From NCBI GenBank assembly GCA_039969355.1, contig JBDVOA010000010.1, positions 248,001 through 312,000 on the forward strand: DNA of 64,000 bases, in the 5' to 3' direction. The position numbers and the translations under genes are program-made. Of this stretch, positions 8,466-17,491 are shown one piece after another. Under the pieces are notes generated by a model. The model worked only from the letters and a program-made list of their open reading frames with translations. It was not told the DNA's origin and ran no database searches. Each line of letters starts with the position of its first letter. Positions within the stretch are counted from its first letter, which is position 1. Origin of the DNA: JL08 sp039969355. GTDB lineage: Bacteria > Pseudomonadota > Alphaproteobacteria > Rhodobacterales > Rhodobacteraceae.

Positions 8466-8962
8466 ACTGCCAGCACCAGGTGATAGATCGCGGCCAATGC
8501 CAGAACACCAAGTGCTGCAAACACGCCCGCTATGACATCATCCAACATGACGCCAAGCGCATCATTGCGCCGGTCCGCCCACCCAACAGGGCCGGGCTTA
8601 AGGATGTCAAACAGGCGAAACAGGACAAAGGCCGCGATCCAGCCGGGCCAAAGCACGGTGATGTCTACGCCCATCCGGGTGGCGCCGAACGACAAGGGTA
8701 ATAGCGCGATCCACTGGCCAATGACCTCATCAATCACGATCTCAGAGGGGTCATGGTCTTCTTTGCCTCGGGTCATTTCGATGGTTGCCCACCAGCCGAT
8801 AACGAACACGACGGCGCTGGCAACCAGCAACAAAGGAACGCCGCCTGCCTGATGCAGACCCCATGCAAGCGGCAAGGCGACAAGTGATCCCCAAGTACCC
8901 GGTGCCGGGCGGATATGCCCGGTTCCGGCTACGGTGCCTATGAGTTTTGCAAGTTCGTTCAT
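8462..8962 (-). CDS. pgpA: Phosphatidylglycerophosphatase A
   Basis: Inner-membrane enzyme that removes the phosphate from phosphatidylglycerophosphate to give phosphatidylglycerol. 166 residues with about four membrane spans. The PgpA signatures are clear: GTGHIRPAPGTWGS at the N terminus, VIDEVIGQWIAL in the centre and a C-terminal DDVIAGVFAALGVLA. It overlaps ispDF upstream and pncC downstream by four bases each, so the three genes are translationally coupled. Confidence 0.93.
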   Translation of the reverse strand: MNELAKLIGTVAGTGHIRPAPGTWGSLVALPLAWGLHQAGGVPLLLVASAVVFVIGWWATIEMTRGKEDHDPSEIVIDEVIGQWIALLPLSFGATRMGVDITVLWPGWIAAFVLFRLFDILKPGPVGWADRRNDALGVMLDDVIAGVFAALGVLALAAIYHLVLAV

Positions 8963-10092
8963 GCGGGCACCAATGTAACAGTTGCCATTGACGCGATCCC
9001 TTCGCCGCGCCCGGTAAAGCCAAGTCTTTCAGATGTCGTGGCCTTTATCGAGACCTGATTGGTTGACAGGTCCATGATTTCGGCCATGCGCGTCTGCATC
9101 GACGGTCCATGCGGGCCGACCTTGGGAAACTCGCAGATTAGCGTGCAATCGACATTGCTGATCCGGTAGCCCATTTCATTTGCCATCGTGACCGCGTGAC
9201 TCAGGAAAATGTCGCTGTCGGCACCTTTCCATTGGGGGTCCGAGGGTGGGAAATGGCGACCTATGTCGCCCCGCGCCAAAGCCCCGTAAAGCGCGTCCGT
9301 TACGGCGTGCATACCGACGTCGGCATCCGAGTGGCCCTGCAGTCCGCGATCATGCGGCACTTTGATGCCGCAGAGAACTACATGATCACCGGGGCCAAAT
9401 CGGTGTACGTCAAATCCGTTACCAACCCTGATATCCATCCGATCCCTCAGTATCCGCTCTGCGCGGATAAAATCCTGCGCCGTTGTTATTTTGAGATTGT
9501 CCTCATCCCCATCAACAATCGTGACGTCGAGGCCTGCTGTCCGGGCAATTTCAACATCATCAGCCGCATCGCCGCCATAGGCTTCGTGCGCGGCCAGAAT
9601 GGCGGATCGGTTAAAACCCTGTGGTGTCTGCGCGCGGAAAAGGCCGTTTCGGTTCACCGCCCCGGTGACGCGATCGTCCGCGCCCGACCAGAGCGCATCG
9701 ACAATCGCAACTGCGGGGGCAGCGGCGGGTCCCGTGATCAGGGCATCAAGCACTCGGTCAATTAATGATGCTGAAACGCAGGGGCGGGCCGCATCATGGA
9801 TCAGGGCCCTGGAGCAGCTGTCATCTAACGCTTTCAATCCCGCCAGAACCGAGGCTGTCCGCGTTGACCCGCCAGTAACGATTATTGCAGGTATATCTGA
9901 TGGCCAGTAAGCGGCTTCAATATCCTCAGCATGAACAACCAACACGAGTTGATCTATTCGCGGATGGTTCTGGAAGGCACGTAGGGCGTGCTCTGTGATG
10001 GTCCGACCTGACAGTTGTCGCCATTGCTTTGGGATGCCGCCACCTGCGCGCAACCCGCGCCCGGCAGCAACGATGATTGCGGCGGTGGACAT
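8959..10092 (-). CDS. ispDF: Bifunctional MEP cytidylyltransferase / MECDP synthase
   Basis: Fusion of two enzymes of the non-mevalonate isoprenoid pathway. Residues 1-218 are IspD (AAGRGLRAGGGIPKQWR nucleotide-binding loop, IHDAARPCVS at 98-107), adding CMP to methylerythritol phosphate. Residues 219-377 are IspF, starting MDIRVGNGFDVHRFG with the metal ligands Asp228 and His230, followed by GHSDADVGMHAVTDALYG; it cyclises the product to methylerythritol cyclodiphosphate. The fusion is usual in alphaproteobacteria. The intervening IspE is not in the window; IspG, a later step, is at 40.2 kb. The gene starts with ATG and is divergent from dusB. Confidence 0.95.
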   Translation of the reverse strand: MSTAAIIVAAGRGLRAGGGIPKQWRQLSGRTITEHALRAFQNHPRIDQLVLVVHAEDIEAAYWPSDIPAIIVTGGSTRTASVLAGLKALDDSCSRALIHDAARPCVSASLIDRVLDALITGPAAAPAVAIVDALWSGADDRVTGAVNRNGLFRAQTPQGFNRSAILAAHEAYGGDAADDVEIARTAGLDVTIVDGDEDNLKITTAQDFIRAERILRDRMDIRVGNGFDVHRFGPGDHVVLCGIKVPHDRGLQGHSDADVGMHAVTDALYGALARGDIGRHFPPSDPQWKGADSDIFLSHAVTMANEMGYRISNVDCTLICEFPKVGPHGPSMQTRMAEIMDLSTNQVSIKATTSERLGFTGRGEGIASMATVTLVPA

Positions 10093-10162
10093 AACACATC
10101 ACTCTCTTGTTCCCACACGTGTCTAGGGGCTGTTGCGTGCCAACGCAATCACGCGGCAAGTG

Positions 10163-10179
10163 CGCCTAAAAAATAGGCG
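10163..10179. promoter_or_regulatory. Short palindrome in the ispDF/dusB divergent region
   Basis: Perfect inverted repeat CGCCTA / TAGGCG around five A residues, roughly midway between the two divergent starts (10092 and 10273). It could be an operator or just a small hairpin in the dusB leader. No known regulator consensus is matched. Confidence 0.3.
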
Positions 10180-10272
10180 TTTGGTGCTTTGTCAGCGCGT
10201 AAAAAGCTGCTGAATATTGAATATATCCAAAGTTATTGCTAGCACGGCTGCACATGCACAAGGATTAGGCAT

Positions 10273-11256
10273 TTGCTTGCTGGTTTGACCAATGCATCCC
10301 TTTCGCCCCCGGTTTTTCTGGCCCCATTGGCCGGAATCACTGATCTGCCTTTTCGCGACCTCGTGTCTTCGTTTGGAGCCGGGTTGGTTGTCAGCGAAAT
10401 GGTCGCCAGCCAGGAAATGGTGCAATCCCGGCCCGGAACCCGCGAAAAGGCGGAACTCGGCGTGGGCCGCGCCCACACTGCCGTGCAGCTCGCCGGGCGG
10501 GAAGCGCATTGGATGGCCGAGGCCGCGCGTCAGGTTGAAGCCAGCGGGGCAGCCCTGATTGACATCAATATGGGGTGCCCGGCCAAGAAAGTCACAAATG
10601 GCTATTCCGGCTCGGCGCTGTTGAAAACGCCCGACCACGCCTTATCGCTTATCGAAGCGGTGGTGAATGCCGTGAACATCCCCGTTACGCTGAAAACGCG
10701 GCTGGGATGGGACAATGATTGCCTGAATGCGGCTGATGTCGCGCGGCGTGCAGAATGTGCAGGTATCCAAATGGTAACGATCCACGGGCGAACCCGGTGC
10801 CAATTTTACAAAGGGCATGCGGACTGGCAAGCGATTGGCGCCATCAAGGCGGCTTTAGACATTCCAGTAATTGCCAATGGTGATATCATTGATACCGCCA
10901 CAGCACGCGTTGCTCTTGCGGAATCCAGGGCGGATGGCGTCATGATCGGACGCGGCGCACAGGGTCAACCGTGGCAATTGGCCCAGGTAGCCCACGATTT
11001 GTTTGATCGGCCCGCGCCCGACATTCCCGATGGTCCGGATCTGGTTGAAATGGTCGCCAGCCACTACGAGGCGATGCTGGGTTTTTATGGAACCGATCTC
11101 GGCATCCGGGTCGCACGAAAACATCTGGGTTGGTACATGGACGGTGCAGGAACAGGGATAGGTCTGCGCCGTGCTGTTCTGACCAACAAAGATGCGGCAG
11201 AAGTCTTGCGATTGTTGCCCGAGGCAATTTGCAGGCCCGCGCAGGAGGCCGCATGA
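10273..11256 (+). CDS. dusB: tRNA-dihydrouridine synthase B (NifR3)
   Basis: FMN-dependent enzyme that reduces uridine to dihydrouridine in the tRNA D loop. 327 residues. APLAGITDLPFR at the N terminus binds FMN, the catalytic cysteine lies in INMGCPAKKV, and TIHGRTRCQFYKGHADW and PVIANGDI follow in family order. The start is TTG at 10273, supported by AAGGA eight bases upstream. As in Rhodobacter (nifR3-ntrB-ntrC), it heads the nitrogen-regulation operon; ntrB overlaps its stop by four bases. The enzymatic role has no known direct tie to nitrogen control, so the linkage is one of shared transcription. Confidence 0.95.
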   Translation: MLAGLTNASLSPPVFLAPLAGITDLPFRDLVSSFGAGLVVSEMVASQEMVQSRPGTREKAELGVGRAHTAVQLAGREAHWMAEAARQVEASGAALIDINMGCPAKKVTNGYSGSALLKTPDHALSLIEAVVNAVNIPVTLKTRLGWDNDCLNAADVARRAECAGIQMVTIHGRTRCQFYKGHADWQAIGAIKAALDIPVIANGDIIDTATARVALAESRADGVMIGRGAQGQPWQLAQVAHDLFDRPAPDIPDGPDLVEMVASHYEAMLGFYGTDLGIRVARKHLGWYMDGAGTGIGLRRAVLTNKDAAEVLRLLPEAICRPAQEAA

Positions 11257-12323
11257 ACACCGACAAATCCATCTGGGCCTCGCTGCCGGTGCCAGCCTTT
11301 TTGATCGACGAAAGCGACAGGATATTGGACATCAACTCGGCGGCCGAAGGTTTTCTGAATGCTTCGGTAAAATCCGTCAAAGGCGAACCGGTCTGGGACC
11401 AGATCGCAGTTGATGCGCCCCTTGAAGAGGCTTTTTCGCGGGCTCGCGAGCATGGAACACCGCTTTTTGTGAATGATGTGGATGTTGGCTCGGGGGCGCG
11501 GCCTCCGCTGCAGTGCGGATTGCAGATCGCGCCATTGCTGGGTCATCAGGGAAACATGATCCTGACGATCACGCCGCGCGAGATGGCCGGACGTATCACC
11601 CAAAGCCATTCGGTCAAATCTGCCGTTAAGTCCGCCATCGGTATGGCCGAAATGCTGGCGCATGAAATCAAGAATCCGCTGGCCGGCATTACCGGAGCGG
11701 CGCAGCTGTTGTCGATGAACCTGAAGGCTGAAGATCTGGAACTGACCGACCTGATTGTAGAAGAAAGCCGCCGGGTAGTTAAACTATTGGAGCAGGTCGA
11801 GCAGTTCGGCAACCTTAGCCCGCCGGATTTCCAAGCCGTCAACCTGCATGATGTGATGGATCGGGCGCGGCGTTCTGCATTACTGGGGTTTGGGGCGCAG
11901 ATGAACATTGTTGAAGATTACGACCCTTCCTTGCCCATGGCCAAAGGAGATCCGGACCAATTGCTGCAAGTGGTGCTTAACCTGCTGAGGAACGCGTCTG
12001 AGGCGGCGGGGTCGAAGGGCGGAACAATTCAATTGCGCAGCTTTTATGAGCACTCGTTCCGACTGCGCCGCAGCGATGGCACTGGACATTCGCTGCCTTT
12101 GCAGATCGAGATCATCGACAACGGACCCGGCCTGCCAGACAAGATCAAGGAAGATGTATTTGATCCCTTTGTGTCGGGTCGTGAAAATGGCACCGGCCTC
12201 GGACTTGCGTTGGTCAGCAAAATCATCTCGGACCACAATGGATGGATTTCTGTGAGTTCCGTGCCCGGGCGCACGGTTTTTCGCCTTTCACTGTCACGCG
12301 CACCCGAAAACCTGAAGGAATGA
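11253..12323 (+). CDS. ntrB: Nitrogen regulation sensor kinase NtrB
   Basis: Soluble histidine kinase that phosphorylates NtrC when nitrogen is short and is inhibited by PII. 356 residues: a PAS domain (about 1-110), the phosphoacceptor box with His137 in AEMLAHEIKNPLAG, and an HATPase domain with NLLRNASEA, IIDNGPGLP and GTGLGLALV. The ATG at 11253 overlaps the dusB stop and has AGGAGG before it; the longer frame starting at 11130 runs inside dusB and is discarded. ntrC begins five bases after the stop. Confidence 0.95.
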   Translation: MNTDKSIWASLPVPAFLIDESDRILDINSAAEGFLNASVKSVKGEPVWDQIAVDAPLEEAFSRAREHGTPLFVNDVDVGSGARPPLQCGLQIAPLLGHQGNMILTITPREMAGRITQSHSVKSAVKSAIGMAEMLAHEIKNPLAGITGAAQLLSMNLKAEDLELTDLIVEESRRVVKLLEQVEQFGNLSPPDFQAVNLHDVMDRARRSALLGFGAQMNIVEDYDPSLPMAKGDPDQLLQVVLNLLRNASEAAGSKGGTIQLRSFYEHSFRLRRSDGTGHSLPLQIEIIDNGPGLPDKIKEDVFDPFVSGRENGTGLGLALVSKIISDHNGWISVSSVPGRTVFRLSLSRAPENLKE

Positions 12324-12328
12324 TTTAG

Positions 12329-13693
12329 ATGGATGGTACAGTATTGGTAGCTGACGATGATCGGACAATCCGCACCGTCTTGACACAGGCTCTGACCCGC
12401 GCGGGGTGCAAGGTGCACGCTACGTCGTCACTTACTACACTGATGCGCTGGGTGGGCGAGGGAAAAGGTGACGTTGTGATTACAGATGTCGCGATGCCCG
12501 ATGGTAATGGTCTGGAAATGCTGCCTAAGATTTCACAGGACCGTCCCGGAATGCCCGTTATCGTTATTTCAGCTCAAAATACAATCATGACCGCCATTCA
12601 GGCGGCCGAGGCCGAGGCCTATGACTATTTGCCAAAACCGTTTGATCTGCCTGATCTGATGAAACGAACTTCTCGTGCGCTAGAACATCGTCAGCGCGGG
12701 CCTTCACGCCAGTTACCCGAAGAAGATCCGTCAGACGAACTGCCATTGGTGGGGCGTACTCAAGTTATGCAGGCGCTCTATCGGCTTGTGGCGAGGGTCA
12801 CGAACACTGACTTGCCGGTGTTGATCAGTGGTGAATCCGGTACAGGAAAAACCCTGATAGCGCGCGCGATTCACGATTTTTCCGATCGCAGAACGCTGCC
12901 GTTTATCTCGGTTAACGCAAATGATCTGCAGGAATTGGAAGGGCCTGCAAAAGCGATGGCGCGCGTGGGAGGCGGGACGCTGCTGATCGAAGAAATAGGC
13001 GACATCGAAAGCGGGCTTCAGGCCCGGATCGTGCGTATGATGGACGCGATGGGTGACACAGTCCCCCGATTTATGGCCACTAGTCAGATTGACCTTGCGG
13101 CGGCTTTGGAAAAGGGACGTCTTCGCGAGGACCTTTACTATCGACTCAGCGGCGCAACGTTGGCGGTTCCGCCATTGCGGGACAGGGTCGATGATATCGA
13201 GATACTTGCCGAATATTTTCTGGCCCGGGCCGAGCAGGGAACAGCGATAGGTCGGTCGCTTTCTGATGAGGCGACAGAGCTGCTGCGGGCCTATAGCTGG
13301 CCGGGGAATGTGCGCCAATTGGAAAACGCTATCCGCCGGCTTGTGCTGACCAGCCGGGCCGAACTTATTTCTCGCGCCGAGGTGGAGCAGGTTCTGGGCA
13401 GCCAGCCGGAAATTGAACCGGTTATCAACGGCGGCGGCGCGGAAAGACTTACCGCGTCCGTCGAGCGGCACCTGCGGCGCTACTTTGATCTGCACGGAAG
13501 TTTGCTGCCGCCGCCGGGGCTTTACGGGCGAATCCTGCGTGAAGTCGAAGCCCCCCTGATCGAAGTAGCGTTGGAGGCAACCCGAGGAAATCAGGCAAAA
13601 TGCGCCGATCTGCTTGGCATAAATCGCAATACTTTGCGCAAGAAGATCACTGAACTGGATATTGAGGTGACAAGGCGTCGCAAATTGATGTAA
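12329..13693 (+). CDS. ntrC: Nitrogen regulator NtrC lacking the GAFTGA loop
   Basis: Response regulator of nitrogen assimilation, 454 residues: receiver domain with phosphoacceptor Asp53, AAA+ domain with Walker A GESGTGKT (168-175) and Walker B LLIEEIGD (218-225), and a Fis-type HTH at the C terminus (NQAKCADLLGINRNTLRKKI). The segment between them, where sigma-54 activators carry ELFGHEKGAFTGA, is shortened to LQELEGPAKAMARVGGG, so the sigma-54 contact loop is missing. Rhodobacter capsulatus NtrC also lacks it and activates sigma-70 polymerase; the same mode is inferred here. The receiver begins VLVADDDRT with the expected acidic pair. Confidence 0.95.
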   Translation: MDGTVLVADDDRTIRTVLTQALTRAGCKVHATSSLTTLMRWVGEGKGDVVITDVAMPDGNGLEMLPKISQDRPGMPVIVISAQNTIMTAIQAAEAEAYDYLPKPFDLPDLMKRTSRALEHRQRGPSRQLPEEDPSDELPLVGRTQVMQALYRLVARVTNTDLPVLISGESGTGKTLIARAIHDFSDRRTLPFISVNANDLQELEGPAKAMARVGGGTLLIEEIGDIESGLQARIVRMMDAMGDTVPRFMATSQIDLAAALEKGRLREDLYYRLSGATLAVPPLRDRVDDIEILAEYFLARAEQGTAIGRSLSDEATELLRAYSWPGNVRQLENAIRRLVLTSRAELISRAEVEQVLGSQPEIEPVINGGGAERLTASVERHLRRYFDLHGSLLPPPGLYGRILREVEAPLIEVALEATRGNQAKCADLLGINRNTLRKKITELDIEVTRRRKLM

Positions 13694-13696
13694 AAC

Positions 13697-13714
13697 GGCC
13701 ACATAACCGTGGCC
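13697..13714 (+). other. Hairpin between ntrC and ntrY
   Basis: GGCCAC at 13697-13702 and GTGGCC at 13709-13714 form a perfect 6-bp stem with a 6-base loop just after the ntrC stop. No T tract follows, so it may stabilise the message or attenuate weakly and is not a clear terminator. Confidence 0.35.
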
Positions 13715-13793
13715 ATCCCGCGTCAGTGTTGGATCAGGACCACATAATATAGCGGTAAGCTGCGCAGGCAGCACATCAATAAGGATAGCGCGG

Positions 13794-16055
13794 GTGGCAA
13801 CTAGGTCACGCGATAGCCATTGGATCAGGTTCACCCGTTTGCGGCGCAAACGGCGTGTGCAGAATGCAGCGACGCTTGGTCTGGTGGTGCTTGGTCCGGC
13901 ACTTGCGGTTGCGACTTTCTTGATCCTGGGGCCGTTTGATCTGGGGTCGGGCTCGCCTTACCTGCGGATTATTCTGCTTGCGGATCTTGTCTATGTTCTG
14001 GTTGTCGCCGCATTGGTGCTTGGGCAGGTCGCGCGGCTGATTGCGGCGCGACGTGCCAAATCAGCAGGCTCGCGCCTACACTTGCGATTGACCGGGGTTT
14101 TCGCTTTGCTGGCGCTTATCCCCACTGTGACTGTGGCGGTTTTTGCGGTTCTTACAGTTAATGTTGGCCTTGAGGGTTGGTTTTCCGACCGAGTTCGTCA
14201 GGTGGTCGGCAATTCATTGGCCGCCGCCGAGGCCTATGAAGGTGAACAAAAAGAAGATTTGGCAGAAGATGCACGCGCACTAGCTCGGTTCATCAATCGC
14301 GAGCGACAGCGTTTGGTTTTTATGGATAGCGCTGAGTTGCGCCAAGTTCTTACACAGGGGCAGGCCCAGATTCAGCGCGGATTAAGAGAGGCCTATGTCA
14401 TTGACGGAACAGGTGAAATTCGGACGCGAGGAGAGCGGTCTTATCTGTTTGATTTTGACCGACCAACCCCAGACCAGATTGAAGAGGCGAGTGCTGATGG
14501 TCTGATCATCATCGAGGACTGGGCCAACAGCGAATTCCGGGCGCTGGTCCGAATGGATGCGTTTGTGGACCGGTTTTTGTTTGTCAGTCGCGAAGTTGAT
14601 GGCGAAATTCTGAATCTTTTGGACGAAACTCAGGAAACCGTACTGCTTTATCAACAGCTCGAGGCAGACAGAGGGCGCGTGCTTTTCGAATTTGGCCTGA
14701 TTTACCTAGGATTCGCGGTGATCCTGATTCTTGCGGCGATCTGGTTGGGCCTGTGGTTTGCCGAGCGTTTGTCACGCCCGGTAGGACGGCTGGCGGGTGC
14801 TGCGCAGCGGGTCGGTGCTGGTGATCTGGATGTACGGGTGCATGAAGAAGAAGGTGATGATGAGATCGCAATGGTCGGTCGGTATTTCAACCAGATGACC
14901 AGGCAACTCAAGGGTCAGCGTCAGACCCTGTTGGACAATACGCGCCAGATTGAACGTCGCCGGCGTCTGTTCGATTCGGTTTTGAGTTCGGTTACATCAG
15001 GTGTGGTTGGACTGGACAATGAAGGGCGGGTCACCTTTGTCAACCGTTCGGCAGAACGTCTTCTTGGCTGGTCGGATGACAGGCAAAGCGTGGATATCGC
15101 CGTTGCCGTTCCCGAGTTCGGTCCGCTTTTTGCTAGTATCCGCAGCACGCAGAAAGAATTCACACAAGATGAGGTCAAAGTCAGTCGGGACGGGCGATTG
15201 GAAAATCTGCTGGTGCGGATGGCGGTTCGCCGCAGCGAGGCCGGGGGACTTGAAGGGTATGTATTGGCATTCGATGACGTGACGGATCTGGTCAGCGCCC
15301 AGAGAATGGCAGCTTGGGGGGATGTTGCCCGTCGCATTGCCCATGAAATCAAAAATCCACTAACGCCAATTCAGCTTAGCGCCGAACGGATCAAACGCAA
15401 GTTTGCGCCAATGGTTGGTGATGACAGCGACCAATTGGTTCAGATGACCGATGTGATTGTGCGCCAGACCTCTGATCTGCGCCGCATTGTTGATGAGTTC
15501 TCGAAATTTGCACGAATGCCTGAACCGGATCGCCACCTCGAAGATCTGACGTCGCTAGTGCGCGATGCGGTCGTGTTGCAGCAGACCGGTCAGCCCGACG
15601 TAGAAGTCACGGCTGATCTGCCGGATGCGGCGCTTAACGTTGAACTTGATGGAACCATGATATCTCAAGCATTGACGAACCTGATCAAGAACGGAGGGGA
15701 AGCTATTGAATCTCTTAAGAAAAAGGGAGCTCCACAGGGGCTGAAACCAGAGGTTCGGGTAACCCTCGAGGCCCAGGGCAATCATGCCCATATTACGATT
15801 TCTGACAATGGTATCGGCTTGCCCGAGGATCGTGCCAGGCTGTTTGAACCATACGTCACTACCCGCAGCGAAGGCACAGGGCTTGGGCTTCCGATTGTAA
15901 AGAAGATTATCGAAGAACACGGCGGCACTCTGACGCTGGAAGACGCGCCCGTCTTTGACGGGCAATCCCATTTCGGGGCAATGGCGGTGATACAGCTGCC
16001 GATAGGCTCCGGGCAACTCACGAAAAAGCAAAAGGGCGGTGCAATAAACCCATGA
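13794..16055 (+). CDS. ntrY: Membrane sensor kinase NtrY
   Basis: Histidine kinase partner of NtrX, 753 residues. Two N-terminal spans (about 25-47 and 58-80), a third at 100-122, a periplasmic sensing region to about 300, and a fourth span at 300-322, then HAMP (RLSRPVGRLAGAAQRVGAGDLDV), a PAS domain (about 390-500), His517 in RRIAHEIKNPLTPIQLSAERIKRKF and an HATPase domain with DNGIGLPE and GTGLGLPIV. The start is GTG with AAGGA before it. In alphaproteobacteria NtrYX affects nitrogen metabolism, redox responses and envelope properties. It follows ntrC by 100 bases and overlaps ntrX by four. Confidence 0.95.
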   Translation: MATRSRDSHWIRFTRLRRKRRVQNAATLGLVVLGPALAVATFLILGPFDLGSGSPYLRIILLADLVYVLVVAALVLGQVARLIAARRAKSAGSRLHLRLTGVFALLALIPTVTVAVFAVLTVNVGLEGWFSDRVRQVVGNSLAAAEAYEGEQKEDLAEDARALARFINRERQRLVFMDSAELRQVLTQGQAQIQRGLREAYVIDGTGEIRTRGERSYLFDFDRPTPDQIEEASADGLIIIEDWANSEFRALVRMDAFVDRFLFVSREVDGEILNLLDETQETVLLYQQLEADRGRVLFEFGLIYLGFAVILILAAIWLGLWFAERLSRPVGRLAGAAQRVGAGDLDVRVHEEEGDDEIAMVGRYFNQMTRQLKGQRQTLLDNTRQIERRRRLFDSVLSSVTSGVVGLDNEGRVTFVNRSAERLLGWSDDRQSVDIAVAVPEFGPLFASIRSTQKEFTQDEVKVSRDGRLENLLVRMAVRRSEAGGLEGYVLAFDDVTDLVSAQRMAAWGDVARRIAHEIKNPLTPIQLSAERIKRKFAPMVGDDSDQLVQMTDVIVRQTSDLRRIVDEFSKFARMPEPDRHLEDLTSLVRDAVVLQQTGQPDVEVTADLPDAALNVELDGTMISQALTNLIKNGGEAIESLKKKGAPQGLKPEVRVTLEAQGNHAHITISDNGIGLPEDRARLFEPYVTTRSEGTGLGLPIVKKIIEEHGGTLTLEDAPVFDGQSHFGAMAVIQLPIGSGQLTKKQKGGAINP

Positions 16056-17482
16056 GTGACATTCTGATAGTCGATGACGAACGAGATATCCGAGAACTGA
16101 TATCGGATATTCTAAAAGATGAAGGCTTTGCCACACGGTTGGCAGGCAATTCCGACGATTGCATGTCTGCAATCAACGACGAGCCGCCTGCGCTGCTGAT
16201 CCTTGATATCTGGCTGAAGGACAGTCGCATGGACGGTATTGATATCCTGAAAGCCGTCAAACGCGATAATCCCGGCGTTCCGGTTGTGATCATTTCCGGC
16301 CATGGGAATATCGAAATTGCCGTCGCCGCGATCAAGCAGGGCGCTTACGATTTCATCGAGAAACCCTTCAACATAGATCAATTGTTGGTGGTAATCCGCC
16401 GGGCGATGGAAACATCGCGACTGCGCCGGGAGAACCAGACACTGCGGCGCAAGGATGTTTCCAGTGCGGAAATGATCGGCTCCAGTGCGACATTCCGCAC
16501 CCTGATTTCACAGCTTGACAAGGTGACAAAATCAAACGGCCGCGTGATGCTGACCGGCCCAGCGGGCTCGGGAAAGGAAGTTGCGGCGCGCTACATTCAT
16601 GAACACTCCAACCGGTCATCCGGCCCGTTCGTAACTGTAAACTGCGCCGGCGTAGCGGCTGACCGGATGGAGGAGGTTCTGTTCGGGCGAGAAAGCCCCG
16701 AGCGTGGCGTGGAACCTGGACTTCTGGAAGAGGCGCATGGCGGCATCGTGTACTTTGATGAAGTCGCTGATATGCCCCTCGGCACACAGTCAAAGATCCT
16801 GCGAGTGTTGGTGGATCAACAATTCCAAAGGGTCGGTGGTAGCGAAAAAGTGCGAGTCGATCTAAGGGTAATATCCAGCACTAACAAGGACCTGGATGCG
16901 GAAATTGAAGCGGAGAAATTTCGCCAAGAGCTCTATCATCGCCTGAACGTCGTGCCGATCGCCGTGCCTTCACTGGCGGAGCGGCGCGAAGATATTCCAC
17001 TGCTGGCTGACCACTTTATTGCCGCCTGTAATCGCGCACAGGGATTGCCACTGAGGGAAATCTCCGAAGAGGCCGCGGCGTTGATGCAGACAATGATCTG
17101 GCCCGGGAATGTACGTCAGCTAAACAACCTGATCGAGCGGGTTTTAATTCTTGGCGAGGGCACCGGACCGATAGAGGCGCGCGAACTGCCCAATGAAGCG
17201 GATAAATCTGCGGACGAAGACCGTGTTGTCCTTTCGGGAGCTTTGGCCACAATGCCCCTGCGAGAGGCCCGCGAGGCATTTGAGCGCGAATACCTGCTGA
17301 CCCAGATCAACCGATTTGGTGGCAACATCAGCCGAACGGCAAATTTCGTCGGCATGGAGCGCAGCGCCCTGCACCGTAAACTGAAATCGCTGAACGTTGT
17401 CACATCCAGCAAGTCAGGCGCGCGCGTGGCGCATGTCGATGAAAGTGAAAAAGAGGATGACGTGGCCACGGCAGATCACTGA
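16052..17482 (+). CDS. ntrX: Response regulator NtrX
   Basis: 476 residues: receiver with Asp52, AAA+ domain, and a Fis-like HTH (NISRTANFVGMERSALHRKLKSL). The Walker A motif is GPAGSGKE (169-176), with Glu where Ser/Thr is usual, and the sigma-54 loop is replaced by EEVLFGRESPERGVEPGLLEE, so there is no GAFTGA. Loss of that loop is typical of alphaproteobacterial NtrX, which therefore probably does not drive sigma-54 promoters. The start overlaps the ntrY stop (ATGA). It converges on the lipoprotein gene at 17492 with only nine bases between stops. Confidence 0.95.
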   Translation: MSDILIVDDERDIRELISDILKDEGFATRLAGNSDDCMSAINDEPPALLILDIWLKDSRMDGIDILKAVKRDNPGVPVVIISGHGNIEIAVAAIKQGAYDFIEKPFNIDQLLVVIRRAMETSRLRRENQTLRRKDVSSAEMIGSSATFRTLISQLDKVTKSNGRVMLTGPAGSGKEVAARYIHEHSNRSSGPFVTVNCAGVAADRMEEVLFGRESPERGVEPGLLEEAHGGIVYFDEVADMPLGTQSKILRVLVDQQFQRVGGSEKVRVDLRVISSTNKDLDAEIEAEKFRQELYHRLNVVPIAVPSLAERREDIPLLADHFIAACNRAQGLPLREISEEAAALMQTMIWPGNVRQLNNLIERVLILGEGTGPIEARELPNEADKSADEDRVVLSGALATMPLREAREAFEREYLLTQINRFGGNISRTANFVGMERSALHRKLKSLNVVTSSKSGARVAHVDESEKEDDVATADH

Positions 17483-17491
17483 AAAAACAAT

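Noticed and set aside
12731..13849. 372-codon open frame opposite ntrC
   Set aside because: Antisense shadow; it covers the conserved AAA+ and HTH coding region and has no family similarity.
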